Below, one piece after another: positions 54,197 to 63,659 of a stretch of DNA of 64,000 nt. The notes below the pieces were generated by a model. The model did not search any database, had not been told where the DNA came from, and worked only from the letters and a program-made list of their open reading frames with translations. This DNA is from VRUE01 sp963708115 (GTDB lineage Bacteria > Actinomycetota > Thermoleophilia > Solirubrobacterales > 70-9): NCBI GenBank assembly GCA_963708115.1, contig CAVPRX010000001.1, forward strand, positions 620,001-684,000, in the 5' to 3' direction. Position 1 is the first letter of the stretch. The number at the start of each line of letters is the position of its first letter. Position numbers and translations under genes: made by a program.

Positions 54197-54436
54197 CTAG
54201 TGATGGCTTGCCGCAGCCACCACGATCAGGAAGACCACCGCGAAGACAAAGAGTAGAAACAGGGTGTCCTCGATCCGGCTCTGAAAAAGGCGGTTAAGGC
54301 GGTTTTCGAGTTGCTCTACACGCCGTCCGGCGTCGCGTTCGACGCGGTTGAGCTGCCTTTCCAGCCCATCGACCCGCCACGCCGGCACGGGGCCGTACGG
54401 ATCCTCTCGCCTGCTCTCTCCGACCGATCCATGCAT
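54197..54436 (-). CDS. Small coiled-coil tail-anchored protein (paralog 2)
   Basis: About 79 residues from the ATG at 54434-54436: MHGSVGESRREDPYGPVPAW, coiled coil RVDGLERQLNRVERDAGRRV and EQLENRLNRLFQSRIED, then a C-terminal membrane helix TLFLLFVFAVVFLIVVAAAS and HH at the end. The sequence is different from paralogs 1 and 3 but the architecture (coiled coil, then tail anchor) is the same. A second ATG 9 bases upstream would overlap the TACAAT element, so I use the later one, which puts the start close to the likely transcription start. Divergent from the sigma factor gene. Confidence 0.6.
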   Translation of the reverse strand: MHGSVGESRREDPYGPVPAWRVDGLERQLNRVERDAGRRVEQLENRLNRLFQSRIEDTLFLLFVFAVVFLIVVAAASHH

Positions 54437-54443
54437 TGGCCGC

Positions 54444-54457
54444 ATTGTAGACAAAAC
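54444..54457 (-). promoter_or_regulatory. Shared promoter-like motif upstream of paralog 2
   Basis: On the minus strand GTTTTGTCTACAAT, with TACAAT resembling a -10 hexamer. It ends 7 bases before the ATG at 54436, which points to a leaderless or near-leaderless transcript. It is identical over 14 bases to the site at 56042-56055. Confidence 0.6.
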
Positions 54458-54562
54458 AATCCTAACCTGCAGGGCACCTCTTCCCGCGGGGCGACTGAAC
54501 GCCGATGGGGGATCCTTCGTATGACAAGCATGCAGCCAAGCAAAACCCAGACGCAGCCCTGA

Positions 54563-55072
54563 ATGCCACCCGGCGCGCTGAGTGGCGAGCGAGACGTGCG
54601 CGAGGCCTATGCAGCCCATGCGGGCGAGCTCTATGGCTTCGCGGTGCGCTCGCTCGGCGACTCGGGATTGGCCGAGGAGGCCGTCCAGGAGACCTTCCTG
54701 CGGGCCTGGCGCGCCGGCGCTCGCTTCGACCCGCAGATCGGCTCGTTGCGGACCTGGCTGTTCGCGATCCTGCGCAACGTTGTGATCGACCTCGGCCGGG
54801 CGCGGGCGTCGCGGCCAACAGTTGCCGAGGGCGGCATCGAGCCGACGGTCGAGCCCTTCGAGGAGGCACTGCTCTCCTGGCAGGTCGAGGAGGCGATGCG
54901 GCGGATCGGCGAGCAGCACCGCCGCGTCTTGGTCGAGACCTACTACCGCGGCCGCCCCTACGCCGAGGTCGCCGCCGAGCTCGGCGTGCCCGAGGGGACC
55001 GTGAAGAGCCGCGTCTACTACGGCCTGCGGGCGTTGCGGGTCGCGCTGGAGGAGATCGGCTATGACGACTGA
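54563..55072 (+). CDS. ECF-type RNA polymerase sigma factor
   Basis: 169 residues. The sigma-70 region 2 is VREAYAAHAGELYGFAVRSL, GLAEEAVQETFLRAWRAGAR and IGSLRTWLFAILRNVVIDLG. Region 4 is RRIGEQHRRVLVETYYRGRP, then YAEVAAELGVPEGTVKSRVY and YGLRALRVAL (helix-turn-helix). It has the compact two-domain form of ECF sigma factors without region 3. It overlaps the anti-sigma gene by 11 bases. The start is ATG 54563; other upstream in-frame starts are absent. Its own promoter and the flanking motif are candidates for its target site. Confidence 0.92.
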   Translation: MPPGALSGERDVREAYAAHAGELYGFAVRSLGDSGLAEEAVQETFLRAWRAGARFDPQIGSLRTWLFAILRNVVIDLGRARASRPTVAEGGIEPTVEPFEEALLSWQVEEAMRRIGEQHRRVLVETYYRGRPYAEVAAELGVPEGTVKSRVYYGLRALRVALEEIGYDD

Positions 55073-55733
55073 GCGATGCCGCGAATGGCGCGAGTCGCTG
55101 GGCGCCCACGCGCTCGGCCAACTGCCAGAGGAGGAGCGTGCAACCCTCGAGGCGCACCTCGAGGGTTGCCCCGAGTGCCGCGCCGAGCTGAGCTCACTTG
55201 CCGGCGTAGCGCGGCTGCTGCCGATGGCCGACCCGGAGCACTTCGACACGGCCCCTGTTCCGCCGCCCTCGCTCGCCGACCAGGTCGTGGCGACGATCCG
55301 CGCCGAGAGTCGCAAGAGCCGGCGACGACGGCTGCGCCTCGGTCTGGCCTTCAGCGGCGTGACCGCGGCCGTCGCCGCGGCTGCCCTGGCGATCTTCGTG
55401 CTGCCGGGGGGTTCCGGTGGCACCCCAGAGCAGCACATCGCCTTCCGCTCGCTGCCGCCGGGGCTGCAGATCAGCGCAAACCTGGAGCCTCACGCCTACG
55501 GGACCGAGATCCACATGTACGTGAAGGGAGCGCCGTCGGGCACCCTCTGCCGCGTCTTCGTGCGCGGGCCAAACGGGGTCCAGCAATCGGCCGGCTCCTT
55601 CCGCTACCGCTGGGGCAACGACTCCGATGCGGTCCTCAGCGCCGCGCTGGACCTCTCACGTACGAGAGCGATCGGCGTGCGGGTGGGCAACCGGACCTTC
55701 GTCGCCCCGGTCAGCCGAGCATCCACGGCGTAG
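55062..55733 (+). CDS. Zinc-binding anti-sigma factor (ZAS/RskA-like)
   Basis: 223 residues. The N-terminal ZAS motif is LEAHLEGCPECRAELSSLAG (HxxxCxxC), preceded by EWRESLGAHALGQLPEEERA. A single transmembrane helix (AFSGVTAAVAAAALAIFVLP) anchors it, with the extracytoplasmic RskA-type C-terminal domain: ISANLEPHAYGTEIHMYVKG, APSGTLCRVFVRGPNG, and RTRAIGVRVGNRTFVAPVSR. It would hold the cognate sigma at the membrane until an envelope signal frees it. It overlaps the sigma gene, which is the usual operon form. Confidence 0.92.
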   Translation: MTTERCREWRESLGAHALGQLPEEERATLEAHLEGCPECRAELSSLAGVARLLPMADPEHFDTAPVPPPSLADQVVATIRAESRKSRRRRLRLGLAFSGVTAAVAAAALAIFVLPGGSGGTPEQHIAFRSLPPGLQISANLEPHAYGTEIHMYVKGAPSGTLCRVFVRGPNGVQQSAGSFRYRWGNDSDAVLSAALDLSRTRAIGVRVGNRTFVAPVSRASTA

Positions 55734-55748
55734 GGAGCCGCGCCGAGA

Positions 55749-56033
55749 TCAGACCTGCGTCGCGATCAGCCCGATCAGAGCGACGATGACGAGCACACTG
55801 GACTGGAGCATCAACCGCTGCATCGCTTCGAAGCGTTTCCCCATCGCTTCGAAACGCTCGTCCATCTTGTCGAATCCGGCTTTCATCTCGCCACGTAGGG
55901 CCCGCATGTCCGCATCGATTCTGTCGAAGCGTCGATCGACCTGCTCAAAGCGCTGGTCGACCGCGTCGAAGCGCTGGTCGGTGTGCTTCGCGAAATCGTC
56001 CATCCGCTCGTCGGTCCAGGCCATGCGGTACAT
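55749..56033 (-). CDS. Small coiled-coil tail-anchored protein (paralog 3)
   Basis: 94 residues from the ATG at 56031-56033: MYRMAWTDERMDDFAKHTDQ, followed by an extended heptad array (RFDAVDQRFEQVDRRFDRID, MRALRGEMKAGFDKMDERFE), then LQSSVLVIVALIGLIATQV as a C-terminal membrane helix. It is a longer version of paralog 1: the same head, more heptads and the same IATQ-type end. The gene is on the opposite strand to the anti-sigma gene and converges on it, with 15 bases between the stops. Confidence 0.7.
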   Translation of the reverse strand: MYRMAWTDERMDDFAKHTDQRFDAVDQRFEQVDRRFDRIDADMRALRGEMKAGFDKMDERFEAMGKRFEAMQRLMLQSSVLVIVALIGLIATQV

Positions 56034-56041
56034 GATTGCAC

Positions 56042-56055
56042 ATTGTAGACAAAAC
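56042..56055 (-). promoter_or_regulatory. Shared promoter-like motif upstream of paralog 3
   Basis: On the minus strand GTTTTGTCTACAAT, with the TACAAT end 8 bases before the ATG at 56033. Exact 14-base match to the site at 54444-54457. As there, the start codon falls close to where transcription would begin. Confidence 0.6.
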
Positions 56056-56068
56056 CACTCGCAGACAG

Positions 56069-56695
56069 CTAGCTGCGCTTGCGATACGAGATCGAGGGCG
56101 CGACCTGCTCGCGGATCTCTTCGACGAGCCGCACCGCGATCTCGCCCGGCTCCTCCTCGGGCCGGGCCTGCCCTCCCCTGGGCTCGAAGAAGCGGACCCG
56201 CAGCCGCGGACGCCGGGGGAAGCCCGTCAAGTCAGAGGTGCCCTCGATCGCCACGCAGACGAGCTTCGCCTCGGGAACTTCGAGGGCGAGGCGGCCGACC
56301 CCGCTGCGCGCGCGCAGCACCTTGCCGCGCGAGCGGGTTCCTTCCGGGAAGACGCCGATGCAGGCGCCCGCCCGCAGCTCCTCGATCGCCCGCGACAGCG
56401 CCCCGACGTCTCCCGCCCCACGCTCGATCGGGATCTGCCCCATGCCGTTGAGGACGGGGGCCAAACCGCGCACGTCCCACAGCGTCGATTTGGCCAGTGC
56501 CTTGATCTGACGCCGCCGGATCGCCGCCACACCGACAGCGATCGGGTCCCAGTGGCTGTCGTGGTTGCCGACGACGAGCACCGGCCCGCTGGCGGGCAGT
56601 ACCTCCAGCCCCTCGACCTCGAGCCGTCCCCACGCCGCGACGACCGGGCGGCTGATGGCCATCGCGACTCCGTACATGCGGCTCGGCTCCTTCAA
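56069..56695 (-). CDS. 1-acyl-sn-glycerol-3-phosphate acyltransferase (PlsC family)
   Basis: 208 residues. GPVLVVGNHDSHWDPIAVGV gives block I (HX4D as HDSHWD). GMGQIPIERGAGDVGALSRA gives block II, GACIGVFPEGTRSRGKVLRA is block III (FPEGTRS), and VCVAIEGTSDLTGFPRRPRL is block IV. It lacks an N-terminal membrane helix beyond a short hydrophobic stretch. It acylates lysophosphatidate or a related glycerolipid at the membrane. It lies 12 bases downstream of the giant secreted protein gene on the same strand, an unusual partnership. Confidence 0.88.
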   Translation of the reverse strand: MKEPSRMYGVAMAISRPVVAAWGRLEVEGLEVLPASGPVLVVGNHDSHWDPIAVGVAAIRRRQIKALAKSTLWDVRGLAPVLNGMGQIPIERGAGDVGALSRAIEELRAGACIGVFPEGTRSRGKVLRARSGVGRLALEVPEAKLVCVAIEGTSDLTGFPRRPRLRVRFFEPRGGQARPEEEPGEIAVRLVEEIREQVAPSISYRKRS

Positions 56696-56707
56696 GGAGC
56701 AAGAGTT

Positions 56708-59700
56708 CTACTTCTTGTGCCCCTGCTTGCGCTTGCTCCCACAGCTCGGCTTCACCACCGGCTTGAAGTCATACGCTTTGCCGTTCTGTCCAGTGAGAGC
56801 CGCATCTGCCCTGTTCGTCCCAGCGCAGAGGTTGCGGCTGTTGACCACGAGCCCCTTTTTGCCGCCCTGCATGTTGAGGATGAATTTAGAGACGGGGGCG
56901 TCGGGGACGGTTTCGAAGCTCGAGCGGATACCCCCTTGGAAGGAGTCGATGCGGCCGACGATGTCGACGTTGACGATGCCGTGCAGAGCTGCGACCAGGT
57001 CGGGCAGCTTGTGGTTTGAGGAGCGCAGGTAGACGGGTCCTTCAACCGGTTCGTCGAGCAGAGGCGTGAACGCCCTGGCGTAGCCGTACTGGGCCGCTTT
57101 GGGACAACCGCCCCCGTTGCCGCCTTCGGCCGCGAACTGGACCCGGGTGCAGATCGTCCTGATGTGAGCCTGGTCGAGGAATGCCGACTTCGGCAGGGTG
57201 ACCATCGCTTTGCCAATGTTGGCGTCGGCGCTCCTTGCCTTGACCACCGCTTTCAACGCAGGGTGGTCGCCTCGTTTGGCTCCGCCGTTCAGCTTGATCG
57301 AGAGCTTCGGCTTGAAGGCGAGGCTCGAGCAGTTCGCCGCCTGGTAGCGGGTCGCCAGGTCCACCGGGACGTCATCGGATGGCTCGAAGACGTTCAGGTA
57401 GGCACCGAAGACGGTCGCCCTGGCACTGCTCGGATCGCAGGAGGTCGGGTTGACGATGAAGTCGGGCCTGTCGACGTAGACCCGCAGATCGCGAACCTTC
57501 AAGACGATCCCTTTGAGGATGTGGGGGATCGGGTCCGAATTGGCCCCGTCGACCTGGACTTCGGCGGTCTCCGGGTTCAAGGTCAGCGCCTCTCTGACGA
57601 CGACGGCACCGGCGTCGAAGGGACCGGCCAGAGCCGGGGTGATCGAGACCACAGAGAGCGGATCGCCGTTGTAGGGGCCTCCGAGATAGAGCTGACCCTT
57701 GACGTAGGTGAGCGAGTCGCCCACTCCGGCTCCGGCGAGGCTGTGGCCGATCGATGAGCTCGCGGGGCACGAGGGGCTCGCCAGCTCCTGCCTGCCGGTC
57801 TTGGTCCTGGCCGAAGCGATCGCCGCGTCAGAGCATTTGGAGATCCCGGCCAGCTTGCCGAGCACGCCCGGCGGCAAGACCGCCGAGAACTTGGTCATGT
57901 CCTGTTCTCCGTCAGCCCTGGTCAGCCTCATGTTGAAGGGGCTGTAGGACTTGGCGTTGTTGTTGACCGAGCCCGCTTCGAAGCGCGGATGGAATGGAGG
58001 CAGTCCCCCGGGAGGACAGGGCCCTCCATTCACTCCCTTGCTGATTTCGAAGTCCGAGGTCGTCGTCTTGGGGTTGCTCGGGCTCGCGGAGGGATAGAAC
58101 TTCGCCACGGTCGTGTACTTGCCGCATGCGGCGGGTGAGATCAGCGCGGCCCTTGCCCCTTCCTTGAAGTGGAAGTTGAAGTGGCTGAAGGGCAACTGGG
58201 GGATGTTGTCGAGCGTCGCCACCAGCTGGCCGGTCTTCGGGTCGGGGATGACTTTCAGGGCCTGCTTGACCATGACCCCGAGCACCTGGTTGCGCAACAC
58301 GAGGTAGAGCGCGATGTCGGTGTCGAAGGGGTTCTCGGCCCCCGGCGTGGTCGGGTCATCCTGCTGAGCGAGGTAGACCGAGCCGTCGATCCCGTCGCGC
58401 AGCAGCGGCGTGTCGACGTGAACGGTGCCGAGCTTGGAGTCATTCGGGCAGCCTTCGCCTTCGGTCGAGAACGTCGTCTCCTTCGCGTACTGGCCCGGCC
58501 CGCAGAAGCCGAGGCCTTCGCCGACCGAGGGGTTGATCGTCAGCCCCTCGGGCAGGGTGACCACCGCTTTCTGGGTCATCGATTCGGCGACGCCCGCGGG
58601 ATTGATCAACCCGTCGTTGGGGAAGTCGACGTTCAGGTCGAATGCCGATCCGGTCTCACCCTGGTTGGTCGAGAGCTGCGTTTCCATCTTCGGGTTGTAG
58701 GTGAGCTTCTCGCAGCCGTTGATCCCGACCGGGTTGCCGACGCTGTCTTCGGTCTGCGAGCTCGCCGAGAGAGTGTTACCGGGGTCCTGCCAGGAGCTGG
58801 CGGTGAGCGTCGTGTTGAGCGGCCCCGAGCAGGCAGTCGGCATAGTCAGCAGGGCCGTTTTGGTGGGGGTTACCGGGCAAGCGCTCCCAAACCCGCCGAC
58901 ATACCCACAAGCGCCTCGCCTGAAGTCGTGGCTCGGGTCCGACGGATCGCCCCACAGCTCGACCGTGACGCCCGACACGTTGCCGAACTGGGGAATGTCG
59001 AGCGTGTCGGAGCTGAGCCCGTAGTCGCCGTCGCTGCGGATGCGGCCGAACAGGTGGATGAAGATGCCGAAGCCGCCCGCGTCGAAGCCGAGCTCGGCCG
59101 GGTGACCCTGCGGGGTGATCATGTTGTAGATAGGCGAGTTCAGAGTCGGCGAGGCGAAGCCCAGGACGGGGTTGGTGACGTGGGCCATGCCGATCGCCGC
59201 GGCGTCGGGGCATTTGAGCAGGTTCAGCTGGGCCTCGGTGCAACGCACCGGGGTCGCTTCGGGGTTGACGATGAGCCCGGCCGGGAGGTCGGCTGTGATC
59301 TGCTTCGGGTTCTCGATCGGGTCTCCCTTTTTTTCGACGTTGAACTGGGCGCCGATCCGGTACTGGTAGGGGTGGGAGCCCGCACGGGTCTCGGCGCCGC
59401 CGCCGCCGTCCAGGAGTGCGGCGTCGAAGGTCTCGAGGCCAAACGGCGCGGGTTGGGAGCTGATCGTCGTCTGAACGGTGTCGGAGTCCGCGATCTGGGT
59501 GTTTTCGGAGCTATTTTTGAAGCCGCCGATGACGGTCACGCGGTTGGTGACCACCGGCGGAGCATCGGGGGCGACGTTGACCGGCACCTGCACGTACAGC
59601 TTCTCGCCCGGATGGACGGTGGTTTCGCCGCTGCAGCTGACCGTGACCACGTTGCATTTGAAGACTTCGTTGCTTATGCCGTTTTCTTCACCATCGTCGA

Positions 59701-60019
59701 ACATGTGGAAATAGGCGAGGCCGGACGGGTTCGCGTTGAGGCTGAGGCCCTCGGGCAGCTCATCGGTGACTTCGAACCCATGCGAGGTGGGTTTTGAGCC
59801 GACGTTGGTGACCTGGATGGTGTAGACGCTTTCGCCGCTGCTGTCACCGGGGGTGAGGTTGGTCGGCGAGAGGACGGCGGCGGAGATCTCCCAGGCAGGG
59901 CCCGGGCTTGCCGCTCCCGCCGTCGCCGTCAGGCTTGCCGAGGAGAGCGCGACCAGGACCAGGGCGAGAGCGGTGCGGCGAAGCCGCGACCCGAAACGCA
60001 CCCGCTTTGCCGAAATCAC
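56708..60019 (-). CDS. Giant secreted protein with four ~230-residue repeats
   Basis: 1103 residues from GTG 60017-60019, which overlaps the stop of the preceding gene (GTGA), with a GGAGGTG ribosome site. It has a signal peptide (LRRTALALVLVALSSASLTA) and an N-terminal domain like DUF11 (about 40-190, VTNVGSKPTSHGFEVTDELP). Then follow four copies of a unit LPxGL-n-C-n-CP-n-G-n-(V/I)Y(L/N), at about residues 245-302, 489-550, 715-779 and 942-998, a period of about 226-244. Each copy keeps two Cys, and the last part of each carries strands ending in a Cys or Gly (for example NPTSCDPSSARATVFGAYLN). The tail KPSCGSKRKQGHKK is basic. It is probably an exported, wall-associated adhesin or matrix protein. 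No enzymatic motif. Confidence 0.75.
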   Translation of the reverse strand: MISAKRVRFGSRLRRTALALVLVALSSASLTATAGAASPGPAWEISAAVLSPTNLTPGDSSGESVYTIQVTNVGSKPTSHGFEVTDELPEGLSLNANPSGLAYFHMFDDGEENGISNEVFKCNVVTVSCSGETTVHPGEKLYVQVPVNVAPDAPPVVTNRVTVIGGFKNSSENTQIADSDTVQTTISSQPAPFGLETFDAALLDGGGGAETRAGSHPYQYRIGAQFNVEKKGDPIENPKQITADLPAGLIVNPEATPVRCTEAQLNLLKCPDAAAIGMAHVTNPVLGFASPTLNSPIYNMITPQGHPAELGFDAGGFGIFIHLFGRIRSDGDYGLSSDTLDIPQFGNVSGVTVELWGDPSDPSHDFRRGACGYVGGFGSACPVTPTKTALLTMPTACSGPLNTTLTASSWQDPGNTLSASSQTEDSVGNPVGINGCEKLTYNPKMETQLSTNQGETGSAFDLNVDFPNDGLINPAGVAESMTQKAVVTLPEGLTINPSVGEGLGFCGPGQYAKETTFSTEGEGCPNDSKLGTVHVDTPLLRDGIDGSVYLAQQDDPTTPGAENPFDTDIALYLVLRNQVLGVMVKQALKVIPDPKTGQLVATLDNIPQLPFSHFNFHFKEGARAALISPAACGKYTTVAKFYPSASPSNPKTTTSDFEISKGVNGGPCPPGGLPPFHPRFEAGSVNNNAKSYSPFNMRLTRADGEQDMTKFSAVLPPGVLGKLAGISKCSDAAIASARTKTGRQELASPSCPASSSIGHSLAGAGVGDSLTYVKGQLYLGGPYNGDPLSVVSITPALAGPFDAGAVVVREALTLNPETAEVQVDGANSDPIPHILKGIVLKVRDLRVYVDRPDFIVNPTSCDPSSARATVFGAYLNVFEPSDDVPVDLATRYQAANCSSLAFKPKLSIKLNGGAKRGDHPALKAVVKARSADANIGKAMVTLPKSAFLDQAHIRTICTRVQFAAEGGNGGGCPKAAQYGYARAFTPLLDEPVEGPVYLRSSNHKLPDLVAALHGIVNVDIVGRIDSFQGGIRSSFETVPDAPVSKFILNMQGGKKGLVVNSRNLCAGTNRADAALTGQNGKAYDFKPVVKPSCGSKRKQGHKK

Positions 60020-63000
60020 TTCGCACCTCCGCGGTTGTTGTGACGTTTGTGCTGTTTGCGCACCTTTTGACAGCGGACCTTGCCCGCGCTGCGCACCTTG
60101 CGCTTGCCTTTGGGGCACTTGCGTGCCGAGGGCCGCTGGTGAGCATTGCCTGGGCCCGAGAAGGCAGCGCTCGCCGGCGTCTGATCGGCCGGTGGGGCCG
60201 GGTTTGCCTGGCAGGCGGTGCTGGAGCAGGACGGCGGGGCCAGCGTGTGCTGAGAGGTGAGCCCAGCGCCCACGCCGGCGTCATAGACGTCGAAGAGCCG
60301 ATCCTTGTCGGACGGGACGAGCTGCTGTTCGGTGAAGAAGAAGACGTGATCCCCGTTAGCCGAAGCGTCGAGGAACTGTGCAGGTTCGGAGCTGGTGCCA
60401 CTCGAGATCAGGTACAGGCAACCGCCGTTCTGGCTTTCCGATTCGCAGGAGCCGGATCCCTTCGCCTCCCACTCATAGACGTCGAAGACGCCGTTGGTAT
60501 CGGCGGCAATCAGGGCGTCGGGACTTTCGAAGAAGACGCGGTTGCCGTCAGCCGAGAGATTGCGGGGCGTGAAGCCGCCCGAGGCTTTGCTGAAGAAGTC
60601 GCCGCCGGTTCCATACCTGGCGGAGCGGCTGGGCGGAGTCTGCGTCGGCATGCAGGAGACGCAGGTGAGCTCTTCGTCGGAGGCGCTGTAGCGGAAGAGC
60701 TCGGTGCATGGTCCGAGACCTCCAAAACTAGCGCAGCCGGCCGATTGATTGTTGTAACCGGTGAGGCTCTGATCTGCCTGGAAGAGAAGCACGCCGTTGG
60801 CGCTTACACGGGAACCCGTCCTTTCTTCCCAGTCAGGTGCGCCGGCCTGCTTGTTCAACCTTGCGATGAACGTCGTGGTCCCGTCGTGGTAGACGTAGAG
60901 ACTGCATTCGCCATTGACGGCGGACAGGCCGAACTTGCAGTTGCCGTGCGAGGCGCCTGGGGCGAGAACGCCGTTGGCGGCGAAGTAGACGTAGGAATCG
61001 TCCGGGGAGGTACCGAGGATGCCCTGCACCTCGGCGCCCTTGGGATCGCCGACGTTCGAATCGACGGTGAGGTCGGAAAGCTCGCCGGAACCGACATCGT
61101 AGGAGTAGAGATCCTGGCCTTGATCGTTCTCTTCCCCCATCACATTGTGGTCGCAAGAATCTTCCCCGGTGGAGAAGGCGGTGGAGTCGTCGGTCAGCTT
61201 CTCGCAGCTCATGAAGAGGACCTTGGAGCCGTCGCGAGTGACGCTCAAGAGGGTGGCCGGCTTCGCACCGTTGGGGTCGGGCGTGGTCCGCTGGGAGACC
61301 GAGATCCGCGTCGTCTTGGCGCCGTCTTCGCGGAGGTAGATCTGACGTTCTCCCCCTTCGGAGGGAGTGACAAAGACCACTCTCGAGCCGTCGTCGGAGA
61401 TCGCGGGCGCAGTAGCGAGGGTACGCGAGTCGTTGGGCGTCGGAACGCAGGCCGGACCCGCTTCGTCGTCGCAGGTGGTAGCCGGGCCGGCGGGGATACG
61501 CCCTACGAGAGTCAGGGTTCCGTGGTCGAACTCGTAGAGGTTGACTTTCCCGGCGGTGGCGCTGGGTAGGAGCTGGACACTGGTTGCGAAGAGGTAGTGG
61601 GAGGTGTCGGCGGCGAAGCCCGCAAAGCCCGCGAAGAGGTTGGGCGCGGCGGTTGCCGGACCCAGCTGGAAGGTTGCCGTCTCGCTGTCGCGCAGGTAGA
61701 GAGCGCGACCCACATTGCCCGGCCCGTTCGCGCTGACGAGGGTGGTGGAAAGGTCTTCGTCCCAACCGAGAACCTCCCCGATGTCACCCGGCTCGGTTGG
61801 CGGCAGGATCCCATCGGTACCCCAGCCGGAAGGACCACGAGACGCCACGAAGGGGACCAGGGAAGAGTTTCCGCCGCTTACCGGCAGGCCGCCGTTGGCG
61901 AAGAAGGTGACTCGGTCACCGGAGTTCGAGGTGTTGACCTCGCCGATCTTTCCCTGGGCGTTGGAGCCGTGCTTCTCGATCGGAGTCGCCTGCTCATAGG
62001 CCCGACAGTCGGGCAGCCTCGTTCCGACGCCAATGCGGAACTGCACGTTGGGACAGGAGCCCAAGGACGGCGACGTCGGGTAGGTGGCGAAGCTGGTGTC
62101 GGTCCCCTCGGTGCTGCCGGCGGAGTTGGTCGCGACAAAGCGGAAGTGGTAGGCGGTGCCAATCTGGAGACCGCCGATGTGAACGCTGACCGAACGGAAG
62201 CTGTCGTCACTGGAGAAGCCGAACGAAGCGCTCTCCGCGGTGCTCTGCCCGTAGGCGTTGGTCGTACCGTACTCGACGTGGTAGGTGGTGTCTGCGCCCC
62301 GAGGGTTGACCTCGGCGGCGAGCGTTGCGTCACCCGTGCCGATGGCTTCAACCGACTGTTCTCTGATCAGAGGCGCGGCGCCGGCGGTAGTGAAGGTCCG
62401 GTCGATGCCTTTGGCTTCGCCGACGGCGTTGGTGGCGACGAGGCGGTAGTGATAGATCGTCGCTGGGTCAAGGCCGCTGAGGCTTGCGCTGACCGCGTGG
62501 GGGTTCGAGTCGGCGGGAATCGAGGCGGCAGCAGGCACGCATGGGTATTTCTCGTCCGGGCTGACGTTGCTGTACTGGCTGAGGTTGAACTGCGAGGCGG
62601 GGACGGCCTCGAAGTGACAGTCTTCGACCGCCATGTCTTTGGGGTTGATCGTGCCGTGCACGCCGGCTCCCGTCCCGCTGATGCCGTCAGCCCCTTCAGT
62701 CGTGAGTTTGGGTAGGGAGACCGGGGGCCCAAAAACCTGGATCGTGAAGTGTTCGTAGTCCGAGACGTAGACTTCTTCGGTCGCTTCGTCGATCGCAACC
62801 CCGCCGAACCCGCCTTCGGAAGTCGAGAATTCGTAGAGGAAGGTTCCGTCGGCTTCATAGACCGAGACGTGATTGAAGTGGACCACATAGAGTTCGTCGG
62901 TGGATTGATCGACGGCTATCGCGAAAGCCGTCGCCGGGTCGACCTCTGTGGAGGTGGCATAGTCGCTCGCGGCGGTGTACTTCTTGGTCGAGCCGAAGAA

Positions 63001-63659
63001 GAAGCTGACATAGATGTTGTCGGCGGAGTCGATCGCTAGGTCGCAAGGTTCTCCGCCGACGCTGATCGTGTCGAGCAGCACGCCCGCTGGGCTGTACTTT
63101 TTGAGCAGGCCTTCGTTGCCCTCGGCGACCCAGATGCCTCCGGAGGAATCGGTCGCCACGCCGCAGGGAAAGTTCTGACCGGGGATCGGAAAGCCGCTGA
63201 GCGCTGAGCCGCCTTCGTCAAAGCCGAAGAGTTCGGCTGCGCCGACACTTGCGAAGTAGAGGTCGTGCGAGGAGCTGCTGGCGAAGATGTCGTCGAAGAA
63301 GCCGGCTCCCGTCGCCGTAAGCGGGAAGCTCCCACTCAGGGGGTGTGGGCGCCGGGAGTGGAAGCGTCGAAGCCATAGATCTTCTGCACTTCCTGATCGA
63401 GGGCGTAGAGGCGCTTGTTGCCCTGGTCGAAGGTCAGCGCGGCGGGGCGTTCGAACGAGGTGCCCGAGGTGCCATCGGGTCCGATCGATTCGGTCACCGT
63501 GCGAAATTCGACGGCCGAGGCAGAGCCCGGGACGAAACACGCCGCGACGACCGCGACAGCGAGCAGACCGGCAAGCACCCCAAAACGGCTCAGCGATGGG
63601 CGGCTTGCAGCGCGGCGTGACCTCGATCCCGCCGACGATGCGTTCGACGTGCGTCTCAC
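60016..63659 (-). CDS. Giant secreted NHL / fibronectin-like / beta-propeller protein, one frame break
   Basis: From GTG 63657-63659, preceded by AAGGAGAGA. The N-terminus has a signal-like helix FGVLAGLLAVAVVAACFVPG and begins a propeller (RPAALTFDQGNKRLYALDQE). A break near 63338 joins SFPLTATGAGFFDDIFASSS. Next come NHL blades (PCGVATDSSGGIWVAEGNEG, PCDLAIDSADNIYVSFFFGS). Two fibronectin-like modules follow (VSASLSGLDPATIYHYRLVA and AYHFRFVATNSAGSTEGTDT). A larger PD40-like propeller comes next (DDGSRVVFVTPSEGGERQIY, PDDSYVYFAANGVLAPGA). The C-terminus is basic with two Cys (ARKCPKGKRKVRSAGKVRCQ), followed by KVRKQHKRHNNRGGAK. About 1210 residues in total. No enzyme motif. It is translationally coupled to the next giant protein. 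Confidence 0.78.

Noticed and set aside
58169..59797. Plus-strand frame of about 540 codons opposite the giant repeat protein
   Set aside because: The opposite strand has signal peptide, four repeats and a clear ribosome site; the antisense frame has no motif.
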